NCBI RefSeq assembly: GCF_012584455.1
Contig: NZ_JABAEB010000008.1
Coordinates: 1 to 64,000 of the forward strand
From: Shewanella oncorhynchi
GTDB taxonomy: Bacteria > Pseudomonadota > Gammaproteobacteria > Enterobacterales > Shewanellaceae
Length of the DNA stretch: 64,000 nt
Direction of reading: 5' to 3'
Made by a program: the position numbers and the translations under genes
In this document: positions 20,614-31,161 of the stretch, one piece after another
Layout: the number at the start of each line of letters is the position of its first letter
Position numbering within the stretch: the first letter of the stretch is position 1
Notes under the pieces: generated by a model
What the model saw: only the letters and a program-made list of their open reading frames with translations
What the model was told of the DNA's origin: nothing
Databases searched by the model: none

Positions 20614-21366
20614 TTAAGCGCCACTCTTTAAACGGCGCAAGCTTCGCTGCAACCGGCTATCTTCTTCCCGCACAGATAACATCACCTCTTCGATGTAACT
20701 TAAGTGTTCATTCGAGGCTTCTCTGGCGGCGTCGGGATCACGACGAACGATGGCAGCGAGCAAGGCCCGTCTGTGATCGTTAGCCATAGTAGAAGCTTCT
20801 TCGCGGCGGCTTAAAAGCTCCAGGTTTTGCGCCACATTTTGATGCAGCACAGGGGTTAAACTAAGAACGAGGTGTAACATAGCCACGTTATGTGACGCTT
20901 CCGCCACAGCACGATAAAAACGCACAATCGCAGCAGCTTTTTGTTCGATATCGGTGGCGGCTTCCACCTCGAGGATCATACGCTTGATATTTTGCATATC
21001 GGCGTCGGTACCACGCAGGGCCGCAAAATAGGCCATCATGCCTTCGGTGGCATGGCGGAACTCCAGTAAGTCGTACTGACTCTCTGGATCTGAATTCATC
21101 AGTTCAACAATAGGATCGGCAAGGGTCTGCCAGAGTTGTTCTTTGACATAAGTACCACCGCCTTGGCGGCGCATTAACAGTCCTTTTGCCTCAAGCTTTT
21201 GAATAGCTTCACGCAAAGAAGGTCGAGACACTTCAAACTGGATCGCCAGTTCGCGTTCAGGCGGTAACTTCTGACCAGGCTGTAAACTACCCTCTAAGAT
21301 CATTTGCTCTAATTGCGCCATGATCACGTCAGAAATTTTTGGCTGATTAATTTTACTATAGGCCAT
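20614..21366 (-). CDS. pdhR: Pyruvate-responsive GntR/FadR-family repressor
   Basis: PdhR represses the pyruvate dehydrogenase operon and is released by pyruvate. The N-terminal winged helix (PPERELAIQFEVSRPSLREA) is nearly identical to E. coli PdhR, followed by RRQGGGTYV and an all-helical FCD effector domain. I start at MAYSKINQPK (21366) because E. coli PdhR begins the same way; the 21 upstream codons overlap the operator. Length is 250 residues, against 254 in E. coli. It is the first gene of the operon. A perfect PdhR box lies 23 bases upstream, so it is autoregulated. Confidence 0.96.
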   Translation of the reverse strand: MAYSKINQPKISDVIMAQLEQMILEGSLQPGQKLPPERELAIQFEVSRPSLREAIQKLEAKGLLMRRQGGGTYVKEQLWQTLADPIVELMNSDPESQYDLLEFRHATEGMMAYFAALRGTDADMQNIKRMILEVEAATDIEQKAAAIVRFYRAVAEASHNVAMLHLVLSLTPVLHQNVAQNLELLSRREEASTMANDHRRALLAAIVRRDPDAAREASNEHLSYIEEVMLSVREEDSRLQRSLRRLKSGA

Positions 21367-21388
21367 CAGGCGCTCAGCTCCGTTGTAA

Positions 21389-21403
21389 ATTGGTCTTACC
21401 AAT
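21389..21403. promoter_or_regulatory. PdhR operator
   Basis: ATTGGTCTTACCAAT is a perfect palindrome and fits the known PdhR consensus ATTGGTnnnACCAAT. It is centred about 30 bases upstream of the pdhR ATG, where bound repressor would block the operon promoter. Confidence 0.92.
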
Positions 21404-21594
21404 TTTTTTGAGTGAGCGCACTTTATCAAATCAGCGTTTTGATGTCCAGATTGAAGATCACTCCTTAAAAGCGATCTCGATCAAAAGCACCCACGAAGAG
21501 AGAGCATAGCGGAAAAAAATGTTTATGGGGTCAGACCATTTGACAAAAGCACGGACTGCGCCCCACTAGGCGCAGCCAAAAGCGCAGCGGATAG

Positions 21595-21627
21595 ATTCTA
21601 GGATCTAGATTCTAGATTCTAGACTAG
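21595..21627. repeat. 7-bp tandem repeat (ATTCTAG units)
   Basis: Four consecutive 7-bp units read ATTCTAG, GATCTAG, ATTCTAG, ATTCTAG, then a partial ACTAG. The array lies in the gap between ampE and pdhR. At about 21651-21676 a short inverted repeat (GCAGCGA and TCGCTGC) follows, close behind the ampE stop. The gap has no gene, and the composition differs from its flanks. Confidence 0.7.
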
Positions 21628-21690
21628 AAGGAGCACAGCGACACCGCAGCAGCGAAGCGTTCTCGATTCTCGCTGCAAAGCATCCTTCTT

Positions 21691-22542
21691 TTAACTCACC
21701 AATCCAAAAATGGTCAGTAATGAAAGTATTGCAACAATAAGTGTAAAGTTACGTTTACTGAGCACTAATAATGCTAAGGTTGATTGTACACATATAGGTG
21801 CACTTGCGACCTCAGGTAAAGGTTGTGCCGCTAATGCTGTTTCAGCCACCACAGTGCGAGCGCTCACATTTAAGGTCAACCCATTACGGCGCCACGCCGC
21901 TAAACCTTCACTAAATTGACCACTTAAGGCATAACCAAAGGCGAAAATTCGGCTCGGTAACCAATCCAGTAGCCTAATCACTTCATTGACTAAAGGTAGC
22001 TCTAGGGATTTACGGGCATTCTCTTCGGCATAAAAACGTACCGTGCAATACAGTACCGCACCGACTGGACCTAAAAAAATGAAAAACAGCGCCACGGCAC
22101 CATAATAACGATAGTTAATCCAAGCAACACTTTGACCCACTTTGGCACCAAGGTCTTTCTCGGATACAGCATCCAAACATTCGCTACAATCGAGTTCGGC
22201 GGCATAATGGTAACAAGCTTGGACGTCTGAGCGACAAGCCGCTTGCATATATTTTTTGAAAATATCACGCTGCTTCTGATGGTTAAAACAAACCACTGCC
22301 ACAACAATCCATAGGGCTAAACTTAATAAGCCCCAAAACATTCCCGCCACTAACCAAGATAAAACATATACCAACAAGGCTGGTAGCACTAACGCCAACG
22401 CCATCATCACGCTTGTCAGTGATGCTTTATCACCAAAAAATGTTGTCTGATAGGATTGCAGTAAACGATCAAATTGCCATGATGAAGGAAGAAATTTAAG
22501 TCGCTCCACTAAAATGGCGACCAAGAGTGAAAATAATGCCAT
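21691..22542 (-). CDS. ampE: Inner-membrane protein AmpE, beta-lactamase regulator family
   Basis: A 283-residue integral membrane protein of the AmpE/CobD-like family, of similar length to E. coli AmpE. The N-terminus MALFSLLVAILVERLKFLP is the family start. Hydrophobic segments are visible near 45-90, 140-165 and at the C-terminus (LIVAILSLLTIFGLVS). In enterobacteria it is linked to ampD, but its molecular role is unsettled; a sensory or signalling role is only inferred. It follows ampD by 96 bases in the same direction. Confidence 0.85.
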   Translation of the reverse strand: MALFSLLVAILVERLKFLPSSWQFDRLLQSYQTTFFGDKASLTSVMMALALVLPALLVYVLSWLVAGMFWGLLSLALWIVVAVVCFNHQKQRDIFKKYMQAACRSDVQACYHYAAELDCSECLDAVSEKDLGAKVGQSVAWINYRYYGAVALFFIFLGPVGAVLYCTVRFYAEENARKSLELPLVNEVIRLLDWLPSRIFAFGYALSGQFSEGLAAWRRNGLTLNVSARTVVAETALAAQPLPEVASAPICVQSTLALLVLSKRNFTLIVAILSLLTIFGLVS

Positions 22543-22638
22543 GGGCTGTACCTCTATAATTTGTCCATAAATAGTCTAGGTTTATATGGAATACGTCTAA
22601 AATCCAAAAAGTTAAGTGATTAACTAAGAGCGCAACGC

Positions 22639-23187
22639 CTAAGTATATTCCTTTAACTTGCCTAAATATCCTTCCCAATCAAAACTTTGCCCGGGGTCCG
22701 TTTTCCGCATTGGCGCAATATCACAATGACCCACAATCCGTTCAATACTCAGCAATGGATATTCTACCAGTAGGGCTTGTGTTAACTCGATAAGTGACTG
22801 ATATTGCTCAGGAGTGTAAGGCTCAGTATCTGTGCCTTCCAGTTCAATACCAATGGAAAAATCATTACAATTATCTCTCTCGCCATAACGAGACACCCCA
22901 GCATGCCAAGCCCTGTCATTACAGCTTACATATTGGACACGCTCGCCATGGCGGCGGATCAAAAAGTGCGCCGACACTTGCAAGCCCTGCAACGGTGCAA
23001 AGCTGGAATCGACATTAGTATCTAAACACCCTTGAAATAATTGATCAATGTAAGGTAATCCAAAGCAGCCTGCGGGCAGACTAATATTGTGGATCACTAA
23101 CAAACTCACTTCATTCAAGGGACGTTGATTAAAATGTGGCGACTCACAACGCCTCGCACTATCACACCAACCCGAATCAAACCGCAT
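22639..23187 (-). CDS. ampD: 1,6-anhydro-N-acetylmuramyl-L-alanine amidase
   Basis: The cytoplasmic zinc amidase strips the stem peptide from anhydromuramyl peptides during wall recycling. Its loss typically raises AmpC beta-lactamase through AmpR. Zinc ligands are seen at the expected spacing: His33 (VIHNIS), His154 (GHCDIAP) and Asp164 (KTDPG). The 182-residue length is normal. It has no signal peptide. It is divergent from nadC across a 258-base gap, the same neighbourhood as in E. coli (nadC-ampD-ampE). Confidence 0.95.
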   Translation of the reverse strand: MRFDSGWCDSARRCESPHFNQRPLNEVSLLVIHNISLPAGCFGLPYIDQLFQGCLDTNVDSSFAPLQGLQVSAHFLIRRHGERVQYVSCNDRAWHAGVSRYGERDNCNDFSIGIELEGTDTEPYTPEQYQSLIELTQALLVEYPLLSIERIVGHCDIAPMRKTDPGQSFDWEGYLGKLKEYT

Positions 23188-23406
23188 TATGAGCTTATCC
23201 TCTATGCCACATATACCGCCTTACTCTAACAGTATTCCTCCAAGCAAAGAAGAAACCCTGCGCACGGAACTTACTGACTGAGCTATCTTTTAACATTGAG
23301 ATCATGGAGCAAACCATCCACTCTCAATTTAAATAAGGCTGCAGCTTACTCCTTTTGCTCAATCTTCCAACCTGTTTCGTGAGACCTAAGGCCGTGGTAA
23401 TCTTAA

Positions 23407-24327
<921 letters not shown>

Positions 24328-24348
24328 AACCGCTAGATGTTAAATGGC

Positions 24349-24388
24349 AGTGGAATGTTCTCGCAAAGTACCGTAAGCACATTCCACT
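24349..24388 (+). terminator. Hairpin downstream of nadC
   Basis: Perfect 10-bp inverted repeat AGTGGAATGT / ACATTCCACT with a 20-base loop, 21 bases past the nadC stop. The T-run is poor, so it may be a weak terminator or an mRNA 3-prime end stabiliser. Confidence 0.5.
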
Positions 24389-24408
24389 CATAAAATATTA
24401 AGGCGAAG

Positions 24409-24445
24409 TGCATTTGTTTTGTAGGGCTCCTGCAAACCAAATGCA
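24409..24445. terminator. Second hairpin downstream of nadC
   Basis: A 13-bp inverted repeat with one G-T mismatch (24409-24421 with 24433-24445) and an 11-base loop. Together with the preceding hairpin it forms a double structure at the end of the nadC unit. Confidence 0.45.
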
Positions 24446-25076
24446 AAATCACGCCTGCACTATCATACTCAGCATTCACCCTCACGAAGCACCCAACCCG
24501 CCACCATTTCATGTCACCAATTTGACGACATAGAGAGACACGCCAGCTAAACTGATATTGTCAAAAAGTTGTTACAACCTAACATGTCGATAAGTTAGCC
24601 TTTTATACAAAAACAACACTTTATTAGTACTTTATACTTAATTTTTGTTTCCTTTTACCTAACTTTGTACTAACTTTTACCAAGGCGAGATGGCCGTTTG
24701 GTCAACCTCACCTAAGGTCAGCACTGGGATTCTTTTTAAAATTGCCTAGTTCACGTTTTTTGAGAGGCATATTTTTGAAAACGTTAGCCTAAGGTGCGGT
24801 TGCCGAAACAATTTATTCAAACAAGCGCTAACCCAGCATTAACTTAGTGCTAATTTAGCAAAGCTAGCTTGGATAAATCAGCATGAGTCATTACACATGG
24901 GTCATTCAAGATCATCGGTGTACTGTTAATGTTACATAGATCATATAAATGATTTTATTGACATAAATGAGTTATAAAGTTTGATGAGATAAAACAATTT
25001 ATAGAGTAAAACAGCAGTTAGGTTAAACACTCTATTCAACCACAGTAAGTCACTAAATAGTTAGCTGGAGAGAAAA
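24446..25076. other. Long non-coding region before pilA
   Basis: About 630 bases, strongly A/T-rich, with no gene on either strand. TTGACA at 24958-24963 is a possible -35 for pilA, but no good -10 stands at the right distance. I found no sigma-54 element (GG-N10-GC with flanks) of the kind used by Pseudomonas pilA. The region is long enough to hold regulator sites or a long 5-prime leader. Confidence 0.5.
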
Positions 25077-25499
25077 ATGAAGGCCATGAATTTAAAGAAA
25101 CAAACTCAGGGTTTTACTCTGATCGAACTGATGATCGTAGTCGCCATTATTGGTATTTTGGCAGCAATTGCACTGCCAGCTTATAAGGATTACGTAACGA
25201 CAGCCCAAGGCAGTGCATCGATGAAAGGTATAACTGCTTTTGCTCAAAAAATTCAAACTTGTATTCAAACAAATATAGGTTGTTCTGAAATTGTTACCGA
25301 AGTAAATAGTAATCCTAAATTTACTGATCTAGCTGCTGGTGCTGTAGCAGAAAACACAGCTGTAACACTTGTATGGACTGAAAGTAAGTGCGTATTAACA
25401 GCCACGTTTACAGGCACTGGTGGTGTAACATATGCTATCACCGATGGAGCTGCCTCTGGAGATGATTCAGCCTTGTGTGCTAAAGGTGCGGGATTATAA
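25077..25499 (+). CDS. pilA: Type IV major pilin
   Basis: Prepilin with a 12-residue charged leader, cleavage between Gly12 and Phe13 (QG|FTLIE), the Glu5 equivalent at residue 17, and a long hydrophobic alpha-1 helix ([18 protein letters not shown]). The C-terminal half is divergent and carries four cysteines ([19 protein letters not shown]); the last two probably form the D-loop disulfide. Length is 140 residues. GGAGA stands just before the ATG. It is the first gene of pilABCD. PilD, encoded three genes downstream, should cleave and N-methylate it. Confidence 0.93.
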   Translation: MKAMNLKKQTQGFTLIELMIVVAIIGILAAIALPAYKDYVTTAQGSASMKGITAFAQKIQTCIQTNIGCSEIVTEVNSNPKFTDLAAGAVAENTAVTLVWTESKCVLTATFTGTGGVTYAITDGAASGDDSALCAKGAGL

Positions 25500-25527
25500 G
25501 ACAATCTTAAATTAAAAAATTCTCACA

Positions 25528-25575
25528 ATGAAAGAGGCTATACATTTTAGTCTCTTTCATCTCTATTTCTATTTA
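25528..25575 (+). terminator. Hairpin between pilA and pilB
   Basis: ATGAAAGAG (25528-25536) pairs with CTCTTTCAT (25552-25560), followed by a pyrimidine/T-rich stretch. As a leaky terminator it would give the usual excess of pilin transcript over assembly ATPase. Confidence 0.55.
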
Positions 25576-25594
25576 AATTTCGGATTGAACTTGC

Positions 25595-27304
25595 ATGCCT
25601 ACTACTGGCCTTCATTTAGGTTTATCCACCCTATTTATCCGTAAGGGCCTGCTAAATGAAGAGCAGATGGCTAATGCCATCACAAAATCCCGTCAGAATA
25701 AACAAGCATTAGTCAGCACTTTAGTGCAAAGTAAACTCATTTCAGCACGTGCTATTGCCGAACTCTGCTATGAGGAATATGGCACGCCACTACTCGATCT
25801 CAATGAATTTGAGCTTGCCTCGATTCCTGAGGATTTCCTCAATAAAAAACTCATTGAGAAACACCGTTGCTTACCGCTATTTAAAAGAGGAAATCGCCTA
25901 TATATAGGCACATCCGACCCGACCAATATCGCCGCTCTTGAGGACTTTCAATTCAGTGCGGGCTTGCACGCTGAAGCGATTCTAGTTGAAGAAGATAAAT
26001 TGGCTAAAGCACTGGAGAAAATTCTCGAAGTAGATATTAGCGGCCTAGATTTAGGCGGCATGGATGAAGCGGCACTAAGCGCCATAGAAATAGCAGATAC
26101 AGATAAGCGAAGCGATGAACCGGCAGGTGAAGCCAGTGACGATGCGCCTATTGTTATCTATATCAATAAAATTCTAACCGATGCCATTCGTAAAGGCGCT
26201 TCGGATTTACACTTTGAGCCCTATGAGAAGCGCTACCGCATTCGTTTTCGCATCGACGGTATTTTACACGAAGTCTCTGAACCGCCTATAAGCCTTGCGG
26301 GTCGTTTATCGGCGCGCCTAAAAGTAATGTCAAAACTTGATATCGCCGAACGCCGCGTGCCACAGGATGGCCGGATCAAGATGAAGCTTTCCCGCACTAA
26401 GTCCATCGACTTTCGGGTAAGCACTCTACCTACCCTGTGGGGCGAGAAAATTGTAATGCGGATCTTGGATTCATCCTCCGCACAATTGGGCATTGAAAAG
26501 CTTGGTTACGAGCCTGACCAAGAAAAACTCTACCTTGAGATGTTGGCAAAACCCCAAGGGATGATTTTAGTGACCGGCCCTACAGGCTCAGGTAAAACCG
26601 TCTCTCTCTATACTGGGTTAAATATTCTCAATACCGAAGAGCGTAATATTTCTACCGCCGAAGATCCGGTAGAAATAAACCTTGAAGGCGTAAACCAAGT
26701 TCACATTAATTTAAAGGCAGGCCTCACTTTCGCCTCCGCTTTACGTTCATTCCTGCGCCAAGACCCCGATGTGGTGATGGTGGGTGAAATTCGCGATCTT
26801 GAAACCGCCGAAATAGCCATTAAAGCGGCACAAACGGGTCACTTAGTATTATCGACCTTACACACTAACTCGGCCGCCGAAACCTTGACTCGTTTAATCA
26901 ATATGGGCGTGCCAGGTTATAACATAGCTAGCTCAGTTAACCTGATTATTGCCCAGCGTTTGGCGCGTCGACTTTGCCCCGAATGTAAGCAAGCTGAAAT
27001 CATCCCCGAGCATGAACTATTACGTTTAGGTTTTGCCCAAGCACAAATTACCCAAGGTTTTACCACCTTTAAACCTGTGGGCTGCGAGCATTGTTCCGGC
27101 GGCTACAAAGGCAGAGTTGGTATTTACGAAGTGATGAAGATGTCCGATGAAATAGCGCGTACTATTATGGAAGGTGGCAACTCCCTACAAATCGCCTCCC
27201 AAGCTAAAGCGCAAGGGATGCGTGATTTACGTCAATCTGGATTATTAAAAGTAATTCATGGTGTTACCAGCATTGCAGAAGTCAATCGCGTAACGAGTTT
27301 TTAA
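25595..27304 (+). CDS. pilB: Type IV pilus assembly ATPase
   Basis: Cytoplasmic hexameric ATPase that powers pilus extension. The 569-residue product has an N-terminal MshEN/GSPII_E domain, Walker A GPTGSGKT (about 328-335), the Asp box EDPVEI, Walker [16 protein letters not shown], the His box and the tetracysteine zinc motif (CPEC ... CEHC). It lacks PilT-type features. It lies 95 bases after pilA and 53 bases before pilC in one operon. Confidence 0.96.
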   Translation: MPTTGLHLGLSTLFIRKGLLNEEQMANAITKSRQNKQALVSTLVQSKLISARAIAELCYEEYGTPLLDLNEFELASIPEDFLNKKLIEKHRCLPLFKRGNRLYIGTSDPTNIAALEDFQFSAGLHAEAILVEEDKLAKALEKILEVDISGLDLGGMDEAALSAIEIADTDKRSDEPAGEASDDAPIVIYINKILTDAIRKGASDLHFEPYEKRYRIRFRIDGILHEVSEPPISLAGRLSARLKVMSKLDIAERRVPQDGRIKMKLSRTKSIDFRVSTLPTLWGEKIVMRILDSSSAQLGIEKLGYEPDQEKLYLEMLAKPQGMILVTGPTGSGKTVSLYTGLNILNTEERNISTAEDPVEINLEGVNQVHINLKAGLTFASALRSFLRQDPDVVMVGEIRDLETAEIAIKAAQTGHLVLSTLHTNSAAETLTRLINMGVPGYNIASSVNLIIAQRLARRLCPECKQAEIIPEHELLRLGFAQAQITQGFTTFKPVGCEHCSGGYKGRVGIYEVMKMSDEIARTIMEGGNSLQIASQAKAQGMRDLRQSGLLKVIHGVTSIAEVNRVTSF

Positions 27305-27357
27305 GCGTAGATCACTGTAAAGAGCACCCTGCTTTTACAACCAAATAGAGATTGTTT

Positions 27358-28629
27358 ATGGCTACAGCAACAACAGTAAGAAAGTCTCGCGGTAAAAAAA
27401 ACGAGCAAAAAAGCCAGCCCCAAATTTATACCTTCGAATGGAAAGGCGTTAACCGCGACGGCAAAAAAACGGCAGGGGAGCTTAAAGGTGCAACCGCAGC
27501 CGAAATCCGTAGCCAGTTAAAATCCCAAGGCGTTACCCCAAAGAGTGTTCGTAAGCAGTCCTCTCCACTATTTAAGTTAGGTGAAGCCAACATCACCCCT
27601 ATGGATATTGCCATGATGACCCGTCAAGTCGCGACTATGCTTGCTGCTGGCGTTCCTTTGGTAACGACATTTGAACTACTCGGTCGTGGCCATGAAAAAA
27701 CTAAAATGCGAGAATTACTGGGTACTATTTTAACCGAGATTCAATCGGGTATTCCCTTATCAGATGCTATGCGCCCCCATAGACGTTACTTCGACGAACT
27801 ATATGTTGACTTGGTCGCCGCAGGTGAGCATTCAGGTTCACTAGACTTGGTTTTCGATCGAGTCGCAACCTACAGAGAAAAATCAGAAGCACTCAAATCA
27901 AAAATTAAGAAGGCCATGTTTTACCCTGCTGCAGTTGTAATCGTTGCTATTTTGGTTACAGTTTTGTTACTTCTTTTTGTGGTGCCACAGTTTGAAGATA
28001 TTTTTAAGGGCTTTGGTGCAGAGCTACCCGCCTTTACGCAACTGGTACTGCATATTTCCCGCGGCTTACAATCCTCTTGGTACATCTTTTTAGCCGCCAT
28101 TGTCGGCGGCGTATTTTTGTTTGTACGCGCACATCGAAACTCGCAAATGGTGAGAGATAGAGTCGATGAAGCCGTGCTAAAAATCCCTGCCATTGGACCG
28201 ATTTTACACAAAGGTGCCATGGCTCGTTTCGCCCGCACCTTAGCTACCACCTTTGCCGCAGGTGTGCCGTTAATTGATGGCTTAGAGTCCGCCGCAGGCG
28301 CATCGGGTAATGCGGTCTATCGCAAAGCTATTTTAAAAATTCGTCAAGAAGTCATGGCGGGAATGCAGATGAATGTCGCGATGCAAACCACAGGGCTCTT
28401 CCCCGATATGTTAGTGCAGATGGTGATGATAGGCGAAGAATCTGGCTCGCTGGATAACATGCTCAATAAAGTCTCAACCATCTATGAAATGCAAGTCGAT
28501 GATGCCGTCGATGGCTTATCAAGTCTGATAGAACCTATTATGATGGTGGTAATCGGCACTGTCGTTGGCGGGTTAATTGTTGCTATGTACTTACCTATCT
28601 TCCAGATGGGTAAAGTTGTTAGCGGCTAG
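27358..28629 (+). CDS. pilC: Type IV pilus inner-membrane platform protein
   Basis: A GspF-family polytopic protein that couples PilB to pilin assembly. It has two GspF repeats (MTRQVATMLAAGVPLVTTFE and MARFARTLATTFAAGVPLID), each followed by hydrophobic helices; the main membrane segments are near 185-215, 235-255 and 390-415. The start at 27358 is the ATG two codons inside the longer TTG frame and has AGAG upstream. Length is 423 residues, of normal size. The basic N-terminus (RKSRGKKNEQK) is somewhat extended. Confidence 0.95.
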   Translation: MATATTVRKSRGKKNEQKSQPQIYTFEWKGVNRDGKKTAGELKGATAAEIRSQLKSQGVTPKSVRKQSSPLFKLGEANITPMDIAMMTRQVATMLAAGVPLVTTFELLGRGHEKTKMRELLGTILTEIQSGIPLSDAMRPHRRYFDELYVDLVAAGEHSGSLDLVFDRVATYREKSEALKSKIKKAMFYPAAVVIVAILVTVLLLLFVVPQFEDIFKGFGAELPAFTQLVLHISRGLQSSWYIFLAAIVGGVFLFVRAHRNSQMVRDRVDEAVLKIPAIGPILHKGAMARFARTLATTFAAGVPLIDGLESAAGASGNAVYRKAILKIRQEVMAGMQMNVAMQTTGLFPDMLVQMVMIGEESGSLDNMLNKVSTIYEMQVDDAVDGLSSLIEPIMMVVIGTVVGGLIVAMYLPIFQMGKVVSG

Positions 28630-28668
28630 TTTAATTTCTCATCCTCAAAATATAAATAAGAACATCAA

Positions 28669-29595
28669 ATGTCAGAATTTATCTCCCTTTTCGGCCAGTA
28701 TCTAAACCAGAGTCCTTGGCTCTTTATTGTTTTAAGCTTTATCTTTGCCGCCACCATAGGCAGTTTTTTAAACGTAGTGATCCACAGATTTCCTGTAATG
28801 ATGAAACGGGAATGGCAGCAAGAATGTAATCAGTATTTACTGGAATACCACTCAGAGATAGTCACACAAATCGGTATTGATAAACTCAATACACCTATAG
28901 ATAGCTTCCCCGAAAAATATAATCTTGTGGTGCCAGGCTCTGCTTGCCCTAAGTGCAAAACGGCGATTAAACCTTGGCATAATTTACCTGTATTCGGCTG
29001 GTTAATGCTCAAGGGAAAATGCGCCGCTTGTCACGCCCCCATTTCCGCCCGCTACCCAATAATTGAATTAATCACGGGGCTACTTGTTGCGACTTTAGCG
29101 TGGCACTTTGGTCCAAGCTGGCAATTTGCCTTTGCGAGCATACTGACATTTGTACTTATTGCCCTTACTGGTATCGATCTTGATGAGATGCTGCTGCCTG
29201 ACCAAATGACGTTACCGTTACTTTGGCTCGGCTTGATCATCAATCTAAATCATACCTTTGCGAGTCCAACCGATGCCATTATCGGTGCGGCAGCTGGCTA
29301 TTTAAGCTTATGGTCCATTTTTTGGCTATTTAAGATCCTCACTGGCAAGGAAGGCATGGGCTATGGGGACTTTAAACTGCTCGCCGTTTTCGGTGCTTGG
29401 CTCGGCTGGCAAATGCTGCCGCTGGTGATTTTGCTTTCGTCCCTCGTTGGCGCAGTGGTTGGCATCGCCATGATTGTCAGTAAACGCCTCAAGCAAGGTA
29501 ATCCCATCCCATTTGGGCCTTATATTGCTGCCGCAGGCTGGATAGCCCTAATATGGGGTCAACCTATAGTGGATTGGTACTTAAGTACGTTATAG
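28669..29595 (+). CDS. pilD: Prepilin peptidase / N-methyltransferase
   Basis: A membrane aspartyl protease that cleaves leaders from type IV prepilins and type II secretion pseudopilins and methylates the new N-terminus. It has the N-terminal GSFLNVVIHRFP, the cytoplasmic zinc tetracysteine (CPKC ... CAAC), and the two active-site Asp regions GIDLDEMLLPD and GMGYGDFKLLA. There are about eight membrane helices. Length is 308 residues. It is the last gene of pilABCD. Confidence 0.96.
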   Translation: MSEFISLFGQYLNQSPWLFIVLSFIFAATIGSFLNVVIHRFPVMMKREWQQECNQYLLEYHSEIVTQIGIDKLNTPIDSFPEKYNLVVPGSACPKCKTAIKPWHNLPVFGWLMLKGKCAACHAPISARYPIIELITGLLVATLAWHFGPSWQFAFASILTFVLIALTGIDLDEMLLPDQMTLPLLWLGLIINLNHTFASPTDAIIGAAAGYLSLWSIFWLFKILTGKEGMGYGDFKLLAVFGAWLGWQMLPLVILLSSLVGAVVGIAMIVSKRLKQGNPIPFGPYIAAAGWIALIWGQPIVDWYLSTL

Positions 29596-29609
29596 AACAG
29601 GCTTCACTT

Positions 29610-29725
29610 AAGGATAACGGAACGTTCGCAAGCTCACTCACTGAACGCTTCGCTTACCGTAAGGGCGAAGCCCGTTCCGTAGACTGTAAGGACGAAGTCC
29701 GTCCTAGCAGCGTAGCGTACTTCAT
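29610..29725. repeat. Structured intergenic element between pilD and coaE
   Basis: The 148-base gap holds nested inverted repeats: GGAACG near 29619 with CGTTCC near 29673, CTTCGC near 29648 with GGCGAAG near 29664, and the hairpin GGACGAAGTCC at 29690-29700. Composition is more G/C-rich than the flanks. It looks like a repeated intergenic element rather than a gene. Other copies cannot be checked here. Confidence 0.5.
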
Positions 29726-29743
29726 AGCTTTTAAGAGAGTTTT

Positions 29744-30361
29744 ATGTCCAAATTTATTGTTGGTTTAACGGGTGGGATTGGTAGCGGTAAAACGACTGTT
29801 GCCAATTTATTCGCCGCAGAAGGCATTACCTTAGTCGACGCCGATATCGTTGCCCGCGACGTTGTCGCTCAGGGTTCAAAAGGACTTGAGGCCATCATTA
29901 GCCATTTTGGCATTGAGATGTTAACGTCTGAGGGTGAACTCGATCGCGCCAAACTGCGGCAACGGATATTTAGCCACCCTGAAGAACGTGAATGGTTAAA
30001 CCAGCTATTGCACCCCATGATCCGCCAAGAAATGCTAGCACAGGTAGAAAAAGCAACCTCGGCCTATGTAATTATGGTCGTGCCCTTGCTATTTGAGAAC
30101 GGGTTAGATAGGTTAGTCAATCGGACTTTAGTGGTGGATATTTCGCCTGAGTTGCAAATCAGCCGCACCACAAAAAGGGACAATGTTGATGCATCTCAAG
30201 TAAATAACATCATTAACAGCCAATTGAGCCGCAGCGAAAAACTCGCCCGAGCCGACGACATTATTGATAATCATGGAGAGATATCAACCTTAAAACGAGA
30301 GGTGCTAGCATTGCACCAACGCTATTTACAACTATCTGGTACTCATGACGCCCATGACTGA
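29744..30361 (+). CDS. coaE: Dephospho-CoA kinase
   Basis: Catalyses the last step of CoA synthesis, phosphorylation of the 3-prime hydroxyl of dephospho-CoA. It has a P-loop LTGGIGSGKTTVA at the N-terminus, DADIVARDVV and the lid region RTTKRDNVD. The 205-residue length is normal (E. coli 206). GAGAG precedes the ATG. Its 3-prime end overlaps the zapD start, so the two genes are coupled, the same neighbour order as E. coli coaE-zapD-yacG. Confidence 0.96.
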   Translation: MSKFIVGLTGGIGSGKTTVANLFAAEGITLVDADIVARDVVAQGSKGLEAIISHFGIEMLTSEGELDRAKLRQRIFSHPEEREWLNQLLHPMIRQEMLAQVEKATSAYVIMVVPLLFENGLDRLVNRTLVVDISPELQISRTTKRDNVDASQVNNIINSQLSRSEKLARADDIIDNHGEISTLKREVLALHQRYLQLSGTHDAHD

Positions 30362-31088
30362 ATTAGTTTACGAACAGCCCCTAAACGAGAAAATTCGCAG
30401 CTACTTGCGGCTCGAATACCTCGATAAACAGCTGCAAAGTAACCTAAGCAATGACCACCAACATAGATGTTTTTATCCGCTGTTTTCCCTCTGTGAATTG
30501 TCTGAACGCTGCGATTATCGCAATGAAGTATTAAAAGATATTGAGCGGCACTTGCTGCAACTGAACAAATGGCAAGAATTAGATCACGTCGACCACCAGC
30601 AAATCAATATCTATATCAACGCCCTCACCCAAGCCCGCGAACCGTTACAAAAGCCTGAACGCTTCGGCAGCCAATTAAAACAAGACAAATTTATTTCCGC
30701 ACTACGACAACGCTTCGGCATGCCAGGTGCTTGCTGTAACTTCGACCTACCACAACTGCATTATTGGCTATCTAAACCTTGGGAAGAAAAACAGCACGAT
30801 TATCGCTCTTGGATAGCGCATTTCGAACCTTTGCTTACCCCGATCACGTTACTACTTCAACTGACTCGTAGCACGTCCAATTACGACAATGCCGTTGCAC
30901 ACGCAGGCTTTTATCAAGGTGACAGTGCCCAAGCACTTGCTTTGGTAAGGGTTAAAGTCGATGCTTCCCACGGGTGTTATCCTACGATTAGCGGCCATAA
31001 AAACCGTTTCGCTATCCATTTTGTACAGTTTGAACAACAACGCCACTCCGACCGTTCAATTGATTTCTTACTGGCTACCTGTGCATGA
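30354..31088 (+). CDS. zapD: Cell division protein ZapD, FtsZ-bundling factor
   Basis: ZapD crosslinks and bundles FtsZ filaments at midcell. The product matches E. coli ZapD across its length: EQPLNEKIRSYLRLEYL at the N-terminus, RQRFGMPGACCNFDLPQLHYW in the middle (given in outline) and ISGHKNRFAIHFV near the end. I start at 30354 (MTELVYEQP), which aligns with the E. coli N-terminus and overlaps the coaE stop by ATGACTGA; an ATG at 30345 is an alternative adding three codons. Length is 244 residues. Confidence 0.94.
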   Translation: MTELVYEQPLNEKIRSYLRLEYLDKQLQSNLSNDHQHRCFYPLFSLCELSERCDYRNEVLKDIERHLLQLNKWQELDHVDHQQINIYINALTQAREPLQKPERFGSQLKQDKFISALRQRFGMPGACCNFDLPQLHYWLSKPWEEKQHDYRSWIAHFEPLLTPITLLLQLTRSTSNYDNAVAHAGFYQGDSAQALALVRVKVDASHGCYPTISGHKNRFAIHFVQFEQQRHSDRSIDFLLATCA

Positions 31089-31161
31089 AGCCTTTACACT
31101 AATGGCCTGAAAGACATTAGTATTGGCGGCCGCTTTATCGCCGTTAACCAAGAGAACAATT

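Noticed and set aside
24330..25076. Sigma-54 promoter for pilA
   Set aside because: No GG-N10-GC element with the usual flanks was found in the gap.
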